Shown piece after piece: positions 46,533 to 54,937 of a DNA stretch of 64,000 bases. Numbering within the stretch: the stretch's first letter is position 1; every line of letters begins with the position of its first letter. The position numbers were made by a program, and so were the translations under genes. This DNA is from a bacterium (GTDB taxonomy: Bacteria; Myxococcota_A; Bradymonadia; UBA7976; UBA1532): assembly GCA_030426085.1 (NCBI GenBank), contig JAUHYW010000003.1:183343-247342 (forward strand), given 5' to 3'. Below the pieces are notes generated by a model, which saw only the letters and a program-made list of their open reading frames with translations, was not told where the DNA came from and ran no database searches.

Positions 46533-46592
46533 GCCGACTGGTTTAATATCGCCACCGCCGCCGGCCGTCAACGATATTAAACCATCTGGTTG
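46533..46592. promoter_or_regulatory. Divergent promoter region with paired ArsR-type operators
   Basis: TGGTTTAATATCG (46539-46551) and CGATATTAAACCA (46572-46584) are perfect 13-nt inverted arms separated by 20 nt. Each lies beside a smaller dyad: AACCA-TC-TGGTT at 46580-46591 and a looser AGCCGACTGGTTT at 46532-46544. The AACCA..TGGTT form is the kind of operator seen at ArsR-SRPBCC loci. The AT-rich arms stand out sharply from the surrounding sequence. Confidence 0.65.
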
Positions 46593-46613
46593 ATCATCAG
46601 GCAGGAGCGCGCC

Positions 46614-46946
46614 ATGGCGGCCGACGACCGCAGCCTGGACGGCATCTTCGCAGCCCTCGCCGATCCGACCCGCCGTCGGGTCCTGCACCGCCTGCGCGCG
46701 GGCCCGGCGTCGGTGGGCGAGATCGCCGCGCCCATCGAGATGAGCCTGCCGGCCGTCTCCAAGCACCTGCGGGTGCTCGAGAAGGCTGGCCTGGTGCGCC
46801 GCGAGCGGCGGGGGCGGACCCATCGCATGCACCTGGAGGCCGCCCCGCTGGCCGACGTGCAGGCGTTCATCGAGCGCTACCGCCCCTTCTGGCAGGACAA
46901 CCTCGACGCCCTGGCCCGCTACCTGGAGGACGACCCCGCGTCATGA
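46614..46946 (+). CDS. ArsR-family winged-helix transcriptional regulator
   Basis: A 110-residue regulator; the ATG at 46614 has AGGAG upstream. It shows the ArsR N-terminal pattern IFAALADPTRRRVLHRLRAG and a recognition helix MSLPAVSKHLRVLEKAGLV with the RRERRGRTHRMHLE wing. It lacks the CxC metal-binding motif of ArsR/SmtB metal sensors, as do the ArsR proteins that accompany SRPBCC genes. It probably represses its own operon and the divergent SRPBCC gene through the adjacent dyads. Its stop overlaps the next start (ATGA). Confidence 0.92.
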   Translation: MAADDRSLDGIFAALADPTRRRVLHRLRAGPASVGEIAAPIEMSLPAVSKHLRVLEKAGLVRRERRGRTHRMHLEAAPLADVQAFIERYRPFWQDNLDALARYLEDDPAS

Positions 46947-47446
46947 GCGCCCACCCCCCCACCGGCAGCGTCGCCCTGGTCGTGCGCCGCACCATCCGCG
47001 CCGCGACGCCCCGCGTCTTCGCCGCCTGGACCCGCCCCGAACACCTGATGCGCTGGTGGGGCCCCGAGGGCGTCCGCTGCCCGGCGGCCGAGGTCGACCT
47101 GCGGGTCGGCGGCCGCTATCGCATCGCCAACCGCATGCCCGACGGCCAGACCGTCTGGATCAGCGGCGCCTTCGAACGCATCGAGCCGCCCCGGCTGCTG
47201 GTCTACTCGTGGGTGGTCGGCGACGCCCCCCAGGCCGAGCGGGTGACCGTGCGCTTCGAGCCGGTCGAGGGCGGCACCGAGGTGATCGTGGTGCACGAGC
47301 ACATCCCCGACGCGCCCACCCGAGCCTCCCACCGCCATGGCTGGGTGGGTTGCCTGGATGGCTTGCAGGCCGTATTCGACGGCGCCGACCCGGGAGCGTC
47401 GGCGCCGGGTCGGGCGGGCGGCGACTCCAGCGACCGGGCGCCCTGA
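46943..47446 (+). CDS. SRPBCC (AHA1-like) domain protein
   Basis: A 167-residue protein overlapping the arsR stop by four nt, so translationally coupled. Features of the AHSA1-like family: VVRRTIRAATPRVFAAWTRP, the MRWWGPEG motif, VDLRVGGRYRI, ISGAFERIEPPRLLVYSW and TEVIVVHEHIP. The C-terminal 25 residues are Gly/Ala/Asp-rich and unlike the family, which suggests a slightly extended 3' end running into repeat-rich DNA. The normal final helix is partly preserved (HGWVGCLDGLQAVF). Ligand unknown. Confidence 0.85.
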   Translation: MSAHPPTGSVALVVRRTIRAATPRVFAAWTRPEHLMRWWGPEGVRCPAAEVDLRVGGRYRIANRMPDGQTVWISGAFERIEPPRLLVYSWVVGDAPQAERVTVRFEPVEGGTEVIVVHEHIPDAPTRASHRHGWVGCLDGLQAVFDGADPGASAPGRAGGDSSDRAP

Positions 47447-47476
47447 TCGGCGTGCGCAGAGCCGAACGACCCGGGT

Positions 47477-47740
47477 CCATCTCGACCCCGGTCCCCCGTC
47501 CCTCCACCCTCCACCCTCGCGTTGCCCACCATCCGACAACCCGAGCGCTCCGCCGCACCTGCCGCCGAGATCCGCATCACCTTCGCAAGCCCATCTCGAG
47601 CCCCGTCCCCCGTCCCCCCACCCTCGCGTTGCCCACCATCCGACAGCCCGAGCGCCCCGCCGCCCTGCCGCCCTGCCGCCGTGATCCGAATCACCCTCCT
47701 CGGTCCATCTCGAACCCCCTGTCCTCTCCCTCCGGGCGAC
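47477..47740. repeat. ~114-bp tandem repeat (about 2.3 copies) in a C-rich gene-free stretch
   Basis: CCATCTCGA recurs at 47477, 47591 and 47705, a period of 114 bp. Each full unit contains CCCCCGTCCC, ACCCTCGCGTTGCCCACCAT, CCGACA(A/G)CCCGAGCGC, GCCGC and ATCCG(C/A)ATCACC. On the reverse strand the unit includes GGTGGGCAACGCGAGGG, which resembles the GTGGGCAACGCGGGGG core of the array at 8588-9372. The gene-free region 47447-48001 otherwise contains only strand-biased C-rich sequence with no supported gene. Confidence 0.75.
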
Positions 47741-48001
47741 CCCACCCCGACGCCCGGCCCGAGGCGCCGACTCACCCGCCGTCGTCCGGGCCCGCGGGGC
47801 GTCATGGCGGAGGCGGCGGCGTCCGCAAGCCCGTCTGAGCCCCCACCGAAGTCATCCCCGATGCCACCCCGAAGCCACCCGAGACGCACCCCACCGCCAC
47901 CCACCCCGCGAAGCAGGGCTGGCGGACGCCGTCGCCGAAGCCCGCCCCGCCTCCACCCCACCCACACGCCCGCCGCGCCAGTCACCCACACCCATCACCC
48001 A

Positions 48002-49939
48002 TCACTTCAAGATCGGCCACAGCGGCGCAAAGTCATCCGTCCACACCATGCCACCCCCGGTCTCCCCCTCACCGCCCAGCACCATCCAGTCGCTGTAATA
48101 CACCCCCAACGGCGACCCCGCCTTCGCCCGCACCCGGCGCCACCTCAGCCCGTACACCCCCGCCAACCCCCGCACCACCCGCGCCAGATCAGCGTGATGA
48201 TTCGACACATTGACCGCCAGCACCCCGCCCGCCCCCAGGCGCCCGACATACACCCCGAACGCCTCCCGGGTCAGCAGATGGGCCGGGATGGCATCCCCGC
48301 TGAAGGCATCCAGCACCAACACATCGTAGGTCGCATCCGACCCCGCCAGCAGCCGCCGCCCGTCCCCCACGAACACCCGGACCTCGGCCGCCGAGTCGGC
48401 CAGGAACGTGAAGTCCGAGCGGGCCACCGTCACCACGTCCGGGTTGATCTCGTAGAAGTCGAACACATCCCCCGGGCGCCCGTACGCCGCCAGCGTGCCC
48501 GCCCCCAGGCCGACCACCCCCACCCGGCGCCCGGACCCCGCCGCCGACAGCACCTGCCCCACCCCGCTGTGGGGCACGAAGTACGCCGTCGGCTGCCGCC
48601 GCCGCGCACCCATGCGCTGGAAGCCATGGCTGATGCGACCGTCCATCAGGTTGACCAGCATGCCATCCCGATAACGCTTCACCTGCAACGTGCCGAAGAA
48701 GCTGCGATACAGCGTGACATCGCCCCGCAGCCGCTTCACCACCGGCCAGGCGCCGCCCGCCGCCAGCGCCAGCCCCACCGCCGCCAGCAGCAGGCGCGGC
48801 CCCTCGACCGCCATCTGCGGCGGCCGGTCACGCCACGCCGAGCCGACGCACAGCGCAAACGCGGCCACCATCGCGATGGGCAGCTCGACGTGCAGCGGGA
48901 AGACCAGCGGAGCGACGAGCCCCACCCCCAGGCCGCCCAGCGCGCCGCCCAGGGCCAGGTGCAGGTAGAAGGCGGTCAGCCGGCCCGGGTCGGGCGCCCG
49001 CCGGGCCAGCTCGCCGTGCAGCGCCATGCAGCCGGCGAAGAGGCCGAAGCAGTAGCCGCCGACCTGCGCGCTCCACGGGGCCCGCCAGCCGGCGTTCTGC
49101 AAGGCGACCAGCGCGGCGAGCCCCAGCAGGCCCACCGGGAACCACAGCCGACGGCCGCCGGGGCGGGCACCGAACGCGATGACGAACGTCAGCAGGAAGA
49201 GCAGCAGCGGCACCACCCAGAAGAGCGGGGTCACGGTCAGATCGGCGGCGATGGCGTCGGTGACGCTCATCAGCAGGGCGACCCCGGTGGCCGAGAGGCC
49301 GACCCACAGCAGACGGGCCCGGCGGCTGGGGGCGGGGCCCACCGGAGCCACCGGCGGCGCGGCCCGGGAGCCGAGCACCCACAGCGCCATCGACCCGCAG
49401 AAGCCGGCGTAGAGCCACGACCAGCCGACGGTCTGGGCCCCGACGCCGACGGCGGGCTCGATCACCAGCGGGTAGAGGACGAGCCCGGCGATGCTGCCGG
49501 CGTTGCTCCAGGCGTAGAGCCGATACGGGGTCGGGCTGCGGGCGGCGACCCGGGCCTGGAGCAGCGGGGCGGTGGCGGCGAGCAATGTGTACGGGGCGCC
49601 GACGCTGGCCAGGAGCACGCCGAGGAGCTGGAGCGCCGGGTGGCTGTCGATGGCCGCCGGCGGGTCGGGGGTGATGGGCAGCGTGATCAGCGAGAGCGCG
49701 AGCAGTCCCCCGTGCACCGCGGCGGCCCGGGGCCCCGGCAGGCGGGCGATCCGGTGGGCGTAGGCGTAGCCGGCGAGCAGCAGGGCCTGGAAGAAGAGCA
49801 GGCTGGTGGTCCACACCGCGGCCGTGCCGCCGAACGGGGGCAGCAGCGCCCGGGCGATCATCGGCTGCACCGCGAAGAGCAGGCCAGCGCCCCAGAGCGC
49901 CGTCAGGGCGGCGAGGGCGTAGGCCGCTCGGGGGCTCAT
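48002..49939 (-). CDS. Fused MFS-like membrane protein / spermidine synthase-like methyltransferase-fold protein
   Basis: A 645-residue protein with about ten to twelve transmembrane segments over residues 1-395 and a C-terminal spermidine synthase-like Rossmann domain (about 400-645). The latter shows RRVGVVGLGAGTLAAYGRPG, a DFYEINPDVVTVAR motif and DVLVLDAFSGDAIPAHLL. The combination is the widespread fused MFS/spermidine synthase family, whose substrate is not established. The catalytic Asp of true polyamine synthases falls in the VLDAFSGDAIP region. The gene lies 19 nt downstream of a hypothetical gene and is the last of a minus-strand run. Confidence 0.85.
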   Translation of the reverse strand: MSPRAAYALAALTALWGAGLLFAVQPMIARALLPPFGGTAAVWTTSLLFFQALLLAGYAYAHRIARLPGPRAAAVHGGLLALSLITLPITPDPPAAIDSHPALQLLGVLLASVGAPYTLLAATAPLLQARVAARSPTPYRLYAWSNAGSIAGLVLYPLVIEPAVGVGAQTVGWSWLYAGFCGSMALWVLGSRAAPPVAPVGPAPSRRARLLWVGLSATGVALLMSVTDAIAADLTVTPLFWVVPLLLFLLTFVIAFGARPGGRRLWFPVGLLGLAALVALQNAGWRAPWSAQVGGYCFGLFAGCMALHGELARRAPDPGRLTAFYLHLALGGALGGLGVGLVAPLVFPLHVELPIAMVAAFALCVGSAWRDRPPQMAVEGPRLLLAAVGLALAAGGAWPVVKRLRGDVTLYRSFFGTLQVKRYRDGMLVNLMDGRISHGFQRMGARRRQPTAYFVPHSGVGQVLSAAGSGRRVGVVGLGAGTLAAYGRPGDVFDFYEINPDVVTVARSDFTFLADSAAEVRVFVGDGRRLLAGSDATYDVLVLDAFSGDAIPAHLLTREAFGVYVGRLGAGGVLAVNVSNHHADLARVVRGLAGVYGLRWRRVRAKAGSPLGVYYSDWMVLGGEGETGGGMVWTDDFAPLWPILK

Positions 49940-49958
49940 CGGGGGGCTCGACCGGCGC

Positions 49959-50705
49959 TCAGCGGCGGCGCGGCACGAGGGCCCGGCGGACGGCCTTCAA
50001 GGCCCGCTCGGCGAGCGGGATCGAGGTCTCGGGCAGCGGGTCCTGCTCGTCGGCCGCCTGCTCCCACAGCGCGGCGGTGACCAGCCCGGCCAACCCCGGC
50101 TCGGGCTCCCCGCCGTCGTCCTCGGCTTCGAACCCGGCGGTCAGCGCGGCCCGGCTCGCCCGGGGCACCGCGGCGCCGCCCCGGGCGTCCTCCAGGATCC
50201 ACCACGTCTCGAACGCGAGGTCGATCGCGGTCGAGGCCACCACGTCGGGGTGGGCGGCGAGCTGCTCGAAGACGAAGGTCGCCACGTCGGACTGGTGGTT
50301 GTCGAAGCGGTCCCGGGCCTTGCGCCACGCCCGGTCGTCGAGGCCGTCGAGCCGGGTCGAGGCCCGGTCGACCTGGCGGGCCGACAGCGGCGCGTCGGGG
50401 TCCAGCTCGCCGAGGTCGACCAGCGGGCCGTGGGCGGCGGTCAGCTCGGCGTCGACCGCGTCCCACAGGCCGAAGAGGTTCTGGAAGGTGCGCTTCGCCG
50501 CGGCCGGGTCGGGGAAGCGGGGCTCGACCTCCCACAAGAGCGGGATGATCTCGCCGGCCGGGGTGCCCTCTTCGAGCGCGCAGGCGAACTCCTCGACCAC
50601 GTCGTCGACGGTCAGCTCGCAGCCGCTCTGCGCCAGCAGCGGGGCCAGCGCGTCAGGGCCCTCGTAGATCCGGGGCAGGCGGTCGGTCCGGCGGGGTGTC
50701 TTCAT
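49959..50705 (-). CDS. Conserved-looking hypothetical protein
   Basis: A 248-residue acidic protein (MKTPRRTDRLPRIYEGPDAL start) with no signal peptide or membrane segment. It is mainly helical by appearance: EFACALEEGTPAGEIIPLLW, TFQNLFGLWDAVDAELTAAH, DNHQSDVATFVFEQLA. No family or catalytic motif is recognised. It is followed after 19 nt by the membrane/spermidine synthase-like gene and lies 50 nt downstream of menG. Good codon bias supports that it is real. Confidence 0.7.
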   Translation of the reverse strand: MKTPRRTDRLPRIYEGPDALAPLLAQSGCELTVDDVVEEFACALEEGTPAGEIIPLLWEVEPRFPDPAAAKRTFQNLFGLWDAVDAELTAAHGPLVDLGELDPDAPLSARQVDRASTRLDGLDDRAWRKARDRFDNHQSDVATFVFEQLAAHPDVVASTAIDLAFETWWILEDARGGAAVPRASRAALTAGFEAEDDGGEPEPGLAGLVTAALWEQAADEQDPLPETSIPLAERALKAVRRALVPRRR

Positions 50706-50755
50706 GGCCGCGGGGTGTAGCAGACCCCGCGGCCGAGGGGAAGTCACAGCGGCGG

Positions 50756-51469
50756 TCAGGCGTGGCCGATGTAGAGGTGGGCGGTGCCGAAGGTGAGCCG
50801 GTGGGCGACGACGTCGCAGAGCCCGGCCTCGCGCATCAGGTCGCAGAAGACGTCGGCCGGGGGGAAGTCGGCGATCGAGGCTTGCAGGTAGCGGTACTCG
50901 CGGTCGCCGGAGAGCAGCGCGCCGAGCCGGGGCACGACGTGGTGCACATGCAGCCGGGCGAGCGCCGCCATCGGGCCGCCCCGGGGTTCGCTCAGCTCGA
51001 GCACGACCACCGGGCCGCCGGGGCGGGTGACCCGGGCCATCTCCCGCAGGCCGGCGAGGCGGTCGGGCACGTTGCGGATGCCGAAGGCGATGCACGATCC
51101 GGCGAAGCGATCGGCGTCGAACGGCATGTCGCGGGCGTCGCCCTCGACCAGCGCCACCCGGTCGCCGAGCCGGCGGCGCTCGATCTTCTCCCGGCCGACG
51201 CCGAGCATGCCCCCGCTGGGGTCGAGCCCGATGACGGTGACCGCCGGGGACCGCTGCGCCAGGGCCAGCGCGACGTCGGCGGTGCCGGTGGCCACGTCGA
51301 GCAGCGGGCCCTCGGTCGGCATCGCGTCGAGCAGCCGGCGGCGCCAGCGGCGGTCGACCCCGAAGCTCATCAGCCGGTTGAGCAGGTCGTAGCGGGGGGC
51401 GATGCGGTCGAACATGCCGCCCGATCCGTCGGCCCCGCCGACCAGGGTGGTGTTGTGGGCGCCGCTCAT
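50756..51469 (-). CDS. menG: Demethylmenaquinone methyltransferase (MenG/UbiE)
   Basis: A 237-residue SAM-dependent C-methyltransferase for the last step of menaquinone synthesis. UbiE/MenG signatures: MFDRIAPRYDLLNRLMSFG, motif I LLDVATGTADVAL, FAGSCIAFGIRNVPDRL and a GGPVVVLELSEP strand. It begins one nucleotide after the DAHP synthase stop codon and is the last gene of the men operon. Since no ubiquinone-specific genes are seen nearby, the menaquinone role is preferred. Confidence 0.95.
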   Translation of the reverse strand: MSGAHNTTLVGGADGSGGMFDRIAPRYDLLNRLMSFGVDRRWRRRLLDAMPTEGPLLDVATGTADVALALAQRSPAVTVIGLDPSGGMLGVGREKIERRRLGDRVALVEGDARDMPFDADRFAGSCIAFGIRNVPDRLAGLREMARVTRPGGPVVVLELSEPRGGPMAALARLHVHHVVPRLGALLSGDREYRYLQASIADFPPADVFCDLMREAGLCDVVAHRLTFGTAHLYIGHA

Positions 51470-51470
51470 G

Positions 51471-52469
51471 TCAGGCCGCCTCCTCGTGGGCGTCGACCAG
51501 CCCCAGCCCGGCGCCGATGCGGCGCAGGGTGGCCCGGTCGATGGCCTGGGCCGCGTCGGAGCGGGCCCGGGCCGGGTCGGGGTGCATCTCGACCATCACC
51601 CCGGCTGCCCCGGCGGCCCGGGCGGCGAGGGCCAGCGGCTCGATGAGATCGCGGCGGCCGGTGGCGTGGCTCGGGTCGGCGATGACCGGCTGGCGGTGGA
51701 CGTGGGCCAGCAGCGCGACGGCGGCGAGGTCGAGCAGGTTGCGGGTGGCCGGGTCGAAGCCGCGCACCCCCCGCTCGCAGAAGATCACCGCCGCGGCGCC
51801 GTGGGCCAGCAGGTGCTCGCCGGCCAGCAGCCACTCCTCGACGGTGGCGGCCATGCCCCGCTTGAGCAGGCACGGCACCCGGGCGGCGCCGGCGGCCCGC
51901 AGCAGCGCGAAGTTCTGCATGTTGCGCGACCCGATCTGGAGCACGTCGGCGTGGGCCGCGACCCGCTCGACGTCCCGCTCGGAGAGCACCTCGGTGATCA
52001 CCGCCAGGCCGTGGCGGTCGGCGGCGGTCCGCATCCAGCCCAGCGCCTCGACGCCGTGGCCGTCGAAGCTGTAGGGCGAGGTGCGCGGCTTGAACGCGCC
52101 GCCCCGCAGCGCGGTGGCCCCGGCGGCGGCGGCGGCCTCGGCGGCGGCCATGACGGTGTCGGGGGCGTCGACGCTGCACGGGCCGGCGATCAGGACCGGC
52201 GCCGGCCCGCCGAAGGCCGCCCGGCGCACCGTCACGACCCGGCCGGCCTGGGCGTCGACCCGGGGGTGGGGGCTGGCGCCGACGAGCACCTCGGCCACCC
52301 CGGGCAGCCGCCGCAGCCGGCCGGGGTCGATCGGAGGCGATGGGGGGTCGATACGCAGCGCGCACACCCGGCCCGCGGCGTCGGCGAGCGGGGTGAACCA
52401 CAGCCCCAGCGCCTTCAGCCGGCCCTGCACGGCGGCGGTCTCGGCGTCCGGTTCGAGTCGGATCAACAT
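51471..52469 (-). CDS. 3-deoxy-7-phosphoheptulonate (DAHP) synthase, class I-beta
   Basis: A 332-residue enzyme condensing phosphoenolpyruvate and erythrose 4-phosphate, the entry to the shikimate pathway and hence chorismate. An N-terminal ferredoxin-like domain (about 1-70) like that of the Thermotoga-type enzyme is followed by the barrel: LIAGPCSVD, GATALRGGAFKPRTSPYSF, IGSRNMQN, CERGVRGFD and QPVIADPSHATGRRDL. The N-terminal domain normally confers feedback control. Its placement inside the menaquinone operon suggests a dedicated supply of chorismate for MenF. Confidence 0.95.
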   Translation of the reverse strand: MLIRLEPDAETAAVQGRLKALGLWFTPLADAAGRVCALRIDPPSPPIDPGRLRRLPGVAEVLVGASPHPRVDAQAGRVVTVRRAAFGGPAPVLIAGPCSVDAPDTVMAAAEAAAAAGATALRGGAFKPRTSPYSFDGHGVEALGWMRTAADRHGLAVITEVLSERDVERVAAHADVLQIGSRNMQNFALLRAAGAARVPCLLKRGMAATVEEWLLAGEHLLAHGAAAVIFCERGVRGFDPATRNLLDLAAVALLAHVHRQPVIADPSHATGRRDLIEPLALAARAAGAAGVMVEMHPDPARARSDAAQAIDRATLRRIGAGLGLVDAHEEAA

Positions 52470-52499
52470 GGCGGGCCTCCTCGGGCGCGGGGGAAGAGA

Positions 52500-53576
52500 T
52501 TACTTGCGGCGGTCGAGGGCCGCGTCGATCAGCGTGTGCATCGCCCGCCGGCCGGGCCCGGGGGGCAGCGGATCGAGCGCCCGGTGGGCCCGCTCGGCGT
52601 GGCGCTCGGCCTCCCGACGGGTGGCGTCGATGGCCCCGGTGGCCCGGATGGCCTCGACCAGCGCGGCGGCCTCGTCCGGGGTCGGCTCGCGCTCGGCGGC
52701 GGCGACGGCCCGCAGGCGCAGAGCCACCTCGGGGTCCCGCTCGGCGGCCACGAGCAGGGGCCAGGTCAGCTTGCCCTCGCGCACGTCGGCGCAGCGGTCC
52801 TTGCCGGTCTCGGCCGGGTCGCCGGTGAGGTCGAGCAGGTCGTCGACGAGCTGGAAGGTCATGCCCAGCGCCAGCCCGCTGCGGCCGAGGGTCGCCACCC
52901 GGGCCTCGTCGAGCCCCGCCAGCCGGCCCCCGGCGGCCAGGGACCACTCGAACAGCGCGGCGGTCTTGCCCTCGACGACCTCGAGGTACACCGCCGGGTC
53001 GGGGTCGAAGCGCCGCCGCCGCTCGAGTTGAAGCGCCTCGGCGTGCACCATGCGGGCGATGGTCGAGACCATGGACGTCGTCAGCGCCCGGGGCAGGCCT
53101 TCGAGCCGGCGCAGGACCTCGAGCAGCAGGTGGTCGCCGCCGAGCACGCTGGCCGCGTTGCCGTAGAGCACCCGGCTGGCCGGCGCCCCCCGGCGCTCGG
53201 TGCCCAGGTCGATGACGTCGTCGTGCAGCAGGGTCGCGGCGTGGGCCAGCTCGGCGGCCAGCGCCGCGTCGCGCACCGGGCCGTCGAAGCCCCGGCCCCC
53301 GATGCGGGCGGCGAGCACCACCCCCAGCGGGCGGATGCGCTTGCCCGGCTGGCCCAGAAGGTGGCGGGCGGCGCGCCAGGCGAGGTCGGCCTCGTCGCGC
53401 CCGGTCGTCGCCAGCGCCCGCCCCAGGTCGTTCAGGCCCGCGGAGAGCCAGTCCCGCACGGCGAGCAGGCGCTCGGCGGTCGCGGCGGCGCCGTTGCGCC
53501 GGGCGGCGGTCGCCAGCGGGGTCAGCGGCGTGGGCGCCGGCGCCACGCGGGCGGCCAGGGTCTGGGCGTCGGTCAT
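52500..53576 (-). CDS. Polyprenyl diphosphate synthase (menaquinone side chain)
   Basis: A 358-residue trans-polyprenyl synthase. First aspartate-rich motif LLHDDVID, second FQLVDDLLDLTGD, and the GKRIRP substrate-binding motif (LGQPGKRIRPLGVVLA) are present. The residue four to five positions before the first DDxxD is small (Ala), compatible with a long-chain product. It overlaps the menE stop by four nt (ATGA, 53573-53576). It very probably makes the isoprenoid diphosphate used by MenA. Chain length is not deducible. Confidence 0.93.
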   Translation of the reverse strand: MTDAQTLAARVAPAPTPLTPLATAARRNGAAATAERLLAVRDWLSAGLNDLGRALATTGRDEADLAWRAARHLLGQPGKRIRPLGVVLAARIGGRGFDGPVRDAALAAELAHAATLLHDDVIDLGTERRGAPASRVLYGNAASVLGGDHLLLEVLRRLEGLPRALTTSMVSTIARMVHAEALQLERRRRFDPDPAVYLEVVEGKTAALFEWSLAAGGRLAGLDEARVATLGRSGLALGMTFQLVDDLLDLTGDPAETGKDRCADVREGKLTWPLLVAAERDPEVALRLRAVAAAEREPTPDEAAALVEAIRATGAIDATRREAERHAERAHRALDPLPPGPGRRAMHTLIDAALDRRK

Positions 53577-54937
53577 GATGCACCGTCCTGAAGGTCGAAG
53601 GTCGGCTCGGTGGGCGCGGTCGGATCGGCGAACAGCGGGGCCAGCGCCGCGCGGCGCAGCTTGCCCAGGTCGCCTCGGGGCAGCCCGTCGACGACGGCGA
53701 AGCGGGCCGGGGCCGCGTGGGGCCCGACCTCGGCTCTGCACAGCGCGCGCAGGGCGTCCTCGGGCGGCGAGTGCGCCCGGTCGGCGAGCACCAGCGCGGC
53801 GGCCGGGCGCTGGCCCCAGCGGGCGTCGGCGACCGCCACCACCCCCGCGTCGCGCACCGCCGGGTGGCGGCGCAGGGCGTCCTCGATGGCCCCCGGCGAC
53901 AGGTTGAGCCCGCCGCTGATGATGACGTCGTCCCGCCGCCCCTCGACGAAGACCCGCCCGCCCTCGACCCGGCCCCGATCGGCGGTGATGCGGGCCCCGG
54001 CGACGACCGGGCCGCTCACGGTGAGCGCGCCGTGGGGGTCGACGCTCACCCGGGCGAAAGGCAGCGGCGGCGCCCCGGGCGCGAGGTCCCCCGGGGCCCG
54101 GGTGGCGATCTGGCTGGCGGCCTCGGTCATGCCCCAGGTCGTGGCCACCGGCGCGCCCAGCGCCCGGCAGCGCTCGATCAGCGGCGCCGGCGCGTGGGCC
54201 CCGCCGAGCAGGATCGCCCGCAGGCCCGGGGGGAAGGGCCGCGCGGCGCGGGCGTCGAGCACCGCCTCGAGCATCGCCGGGGTCAGCGAGACCAGCGACG
54301 CCTCGCCCGCGTCCAGCCGGGCGGCGATCGCCGACGGTTCGAAGCGGGCGAGCAGGGCGGTCGTGGCCCCGAAGGCGCACCGGATCCCGATCGAGGCCCC
54401 GCCGATGTGATGCGGCGGCAGGCAGGCCAGCCAGCGGTCGTCGGGCGCGTGGCCCAGCCGCAGCATCGAGCCCATCGCCGAGAAGACGAGCTGCCCGGTC
54501 GCCAGCCGCACGATCGTCGGCGCCCCGGTGGTGCCCGAGGTCGCGATCACCAGCCGGATCTCGTCCAGCGGCCACGGGCGCTCGGGCAGCGGCAGCCCCC
54601 GGGGGCGGGCGGCGTCGCCGTCGAGCACCCGGTCGGGGGCGATGGCGGCCAGGGCCCGCGCCCGGGCCGGCGGCGGCAGGCGGTGGTCGACCGGGGCGAC
54701 GGCGGCGCCGATCCAGCCGATGGCCCAGAAGTCGACCCACCAGTCGATCCCCGGCGGGGCGACGAGGGCCACGGTCTGCCCCGGCCCGACGCCCGCGGCC
54801 CGCAGCCCGCCGGCTCGCCGGGCGACCCGGGGGATCAGCGCGCCGTAGGTCACCGCGTCGTCGCCGGCGATCAGCGCCGGGTGGTCCGGTCGGGCGAGCA
54901 GCGCCGAGATCAGCGGGTGGGGCACGTCGAAGTTCAT
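53573..54937 (-). CDS. menE: o-Succinylbenzoate-CoA ligase (MenE)
   Basis: A 454-residue ANL-superfamily adenylating enzyme. The AMP-binding P-loop is IATSGTTGAPTIV, with TTWGMTEAASQ (A5), DVIISGGLNLSP (A8 hinge) and a C-terminal LPRGDLGKLRRAAL segment holding the catalytic lysine. Placement between menC and the polyprenyl synthase makes the OSB-CoA ligase assignment firm. ATGA overlaps occur at both ends (54934-54937 and 53573-53576). Confidence 0.93.
   Translation of the reverse strand: MNFDVPHPLISALLARPDHPALIAGDDAVTYGALIPRVARRAGGLRAAGVGPGQTVALVAPPGIDWWVDFWAIGWIGAAVAPVDHRLPPPARARALAAIAPDRVLDGDAARPRGLPLPERPWPLDEIRLVIATSGTTGAPTIVRLATGQLVFSAMGSMLRLGHAPDDRWLACLPPHHIGGASIGIRCAFGATTALLARFEPSAIAARLDAGEASLVSLTPAMLEAVLDARAARPFPPGLRAILLGGAHAPAPLIERCRALGAPVATTWGMTEAASQIATRAPGDLAPGAPPLPFARVSVDPHGALTVSGPVVAGARITADRGRVEGGRVFVEGRRDDVIISGGLNLSPGAIEDALRRHPAVRDAGVVAVADARWGQRPAAALVLADRAHSPPEDALRALCRAEVGPHAAPARFAVVDGLPRGDLGKLRRAALAPLFADPTAPTEPTFDLQDGAS

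Noticed and set aside
47447..48001. Continuous reading frames in the C-rich spacer
   Set aside because: They consist of imperfect tandem repeats whose translation is Pro/Arg/Ser low complexity; no start signals.
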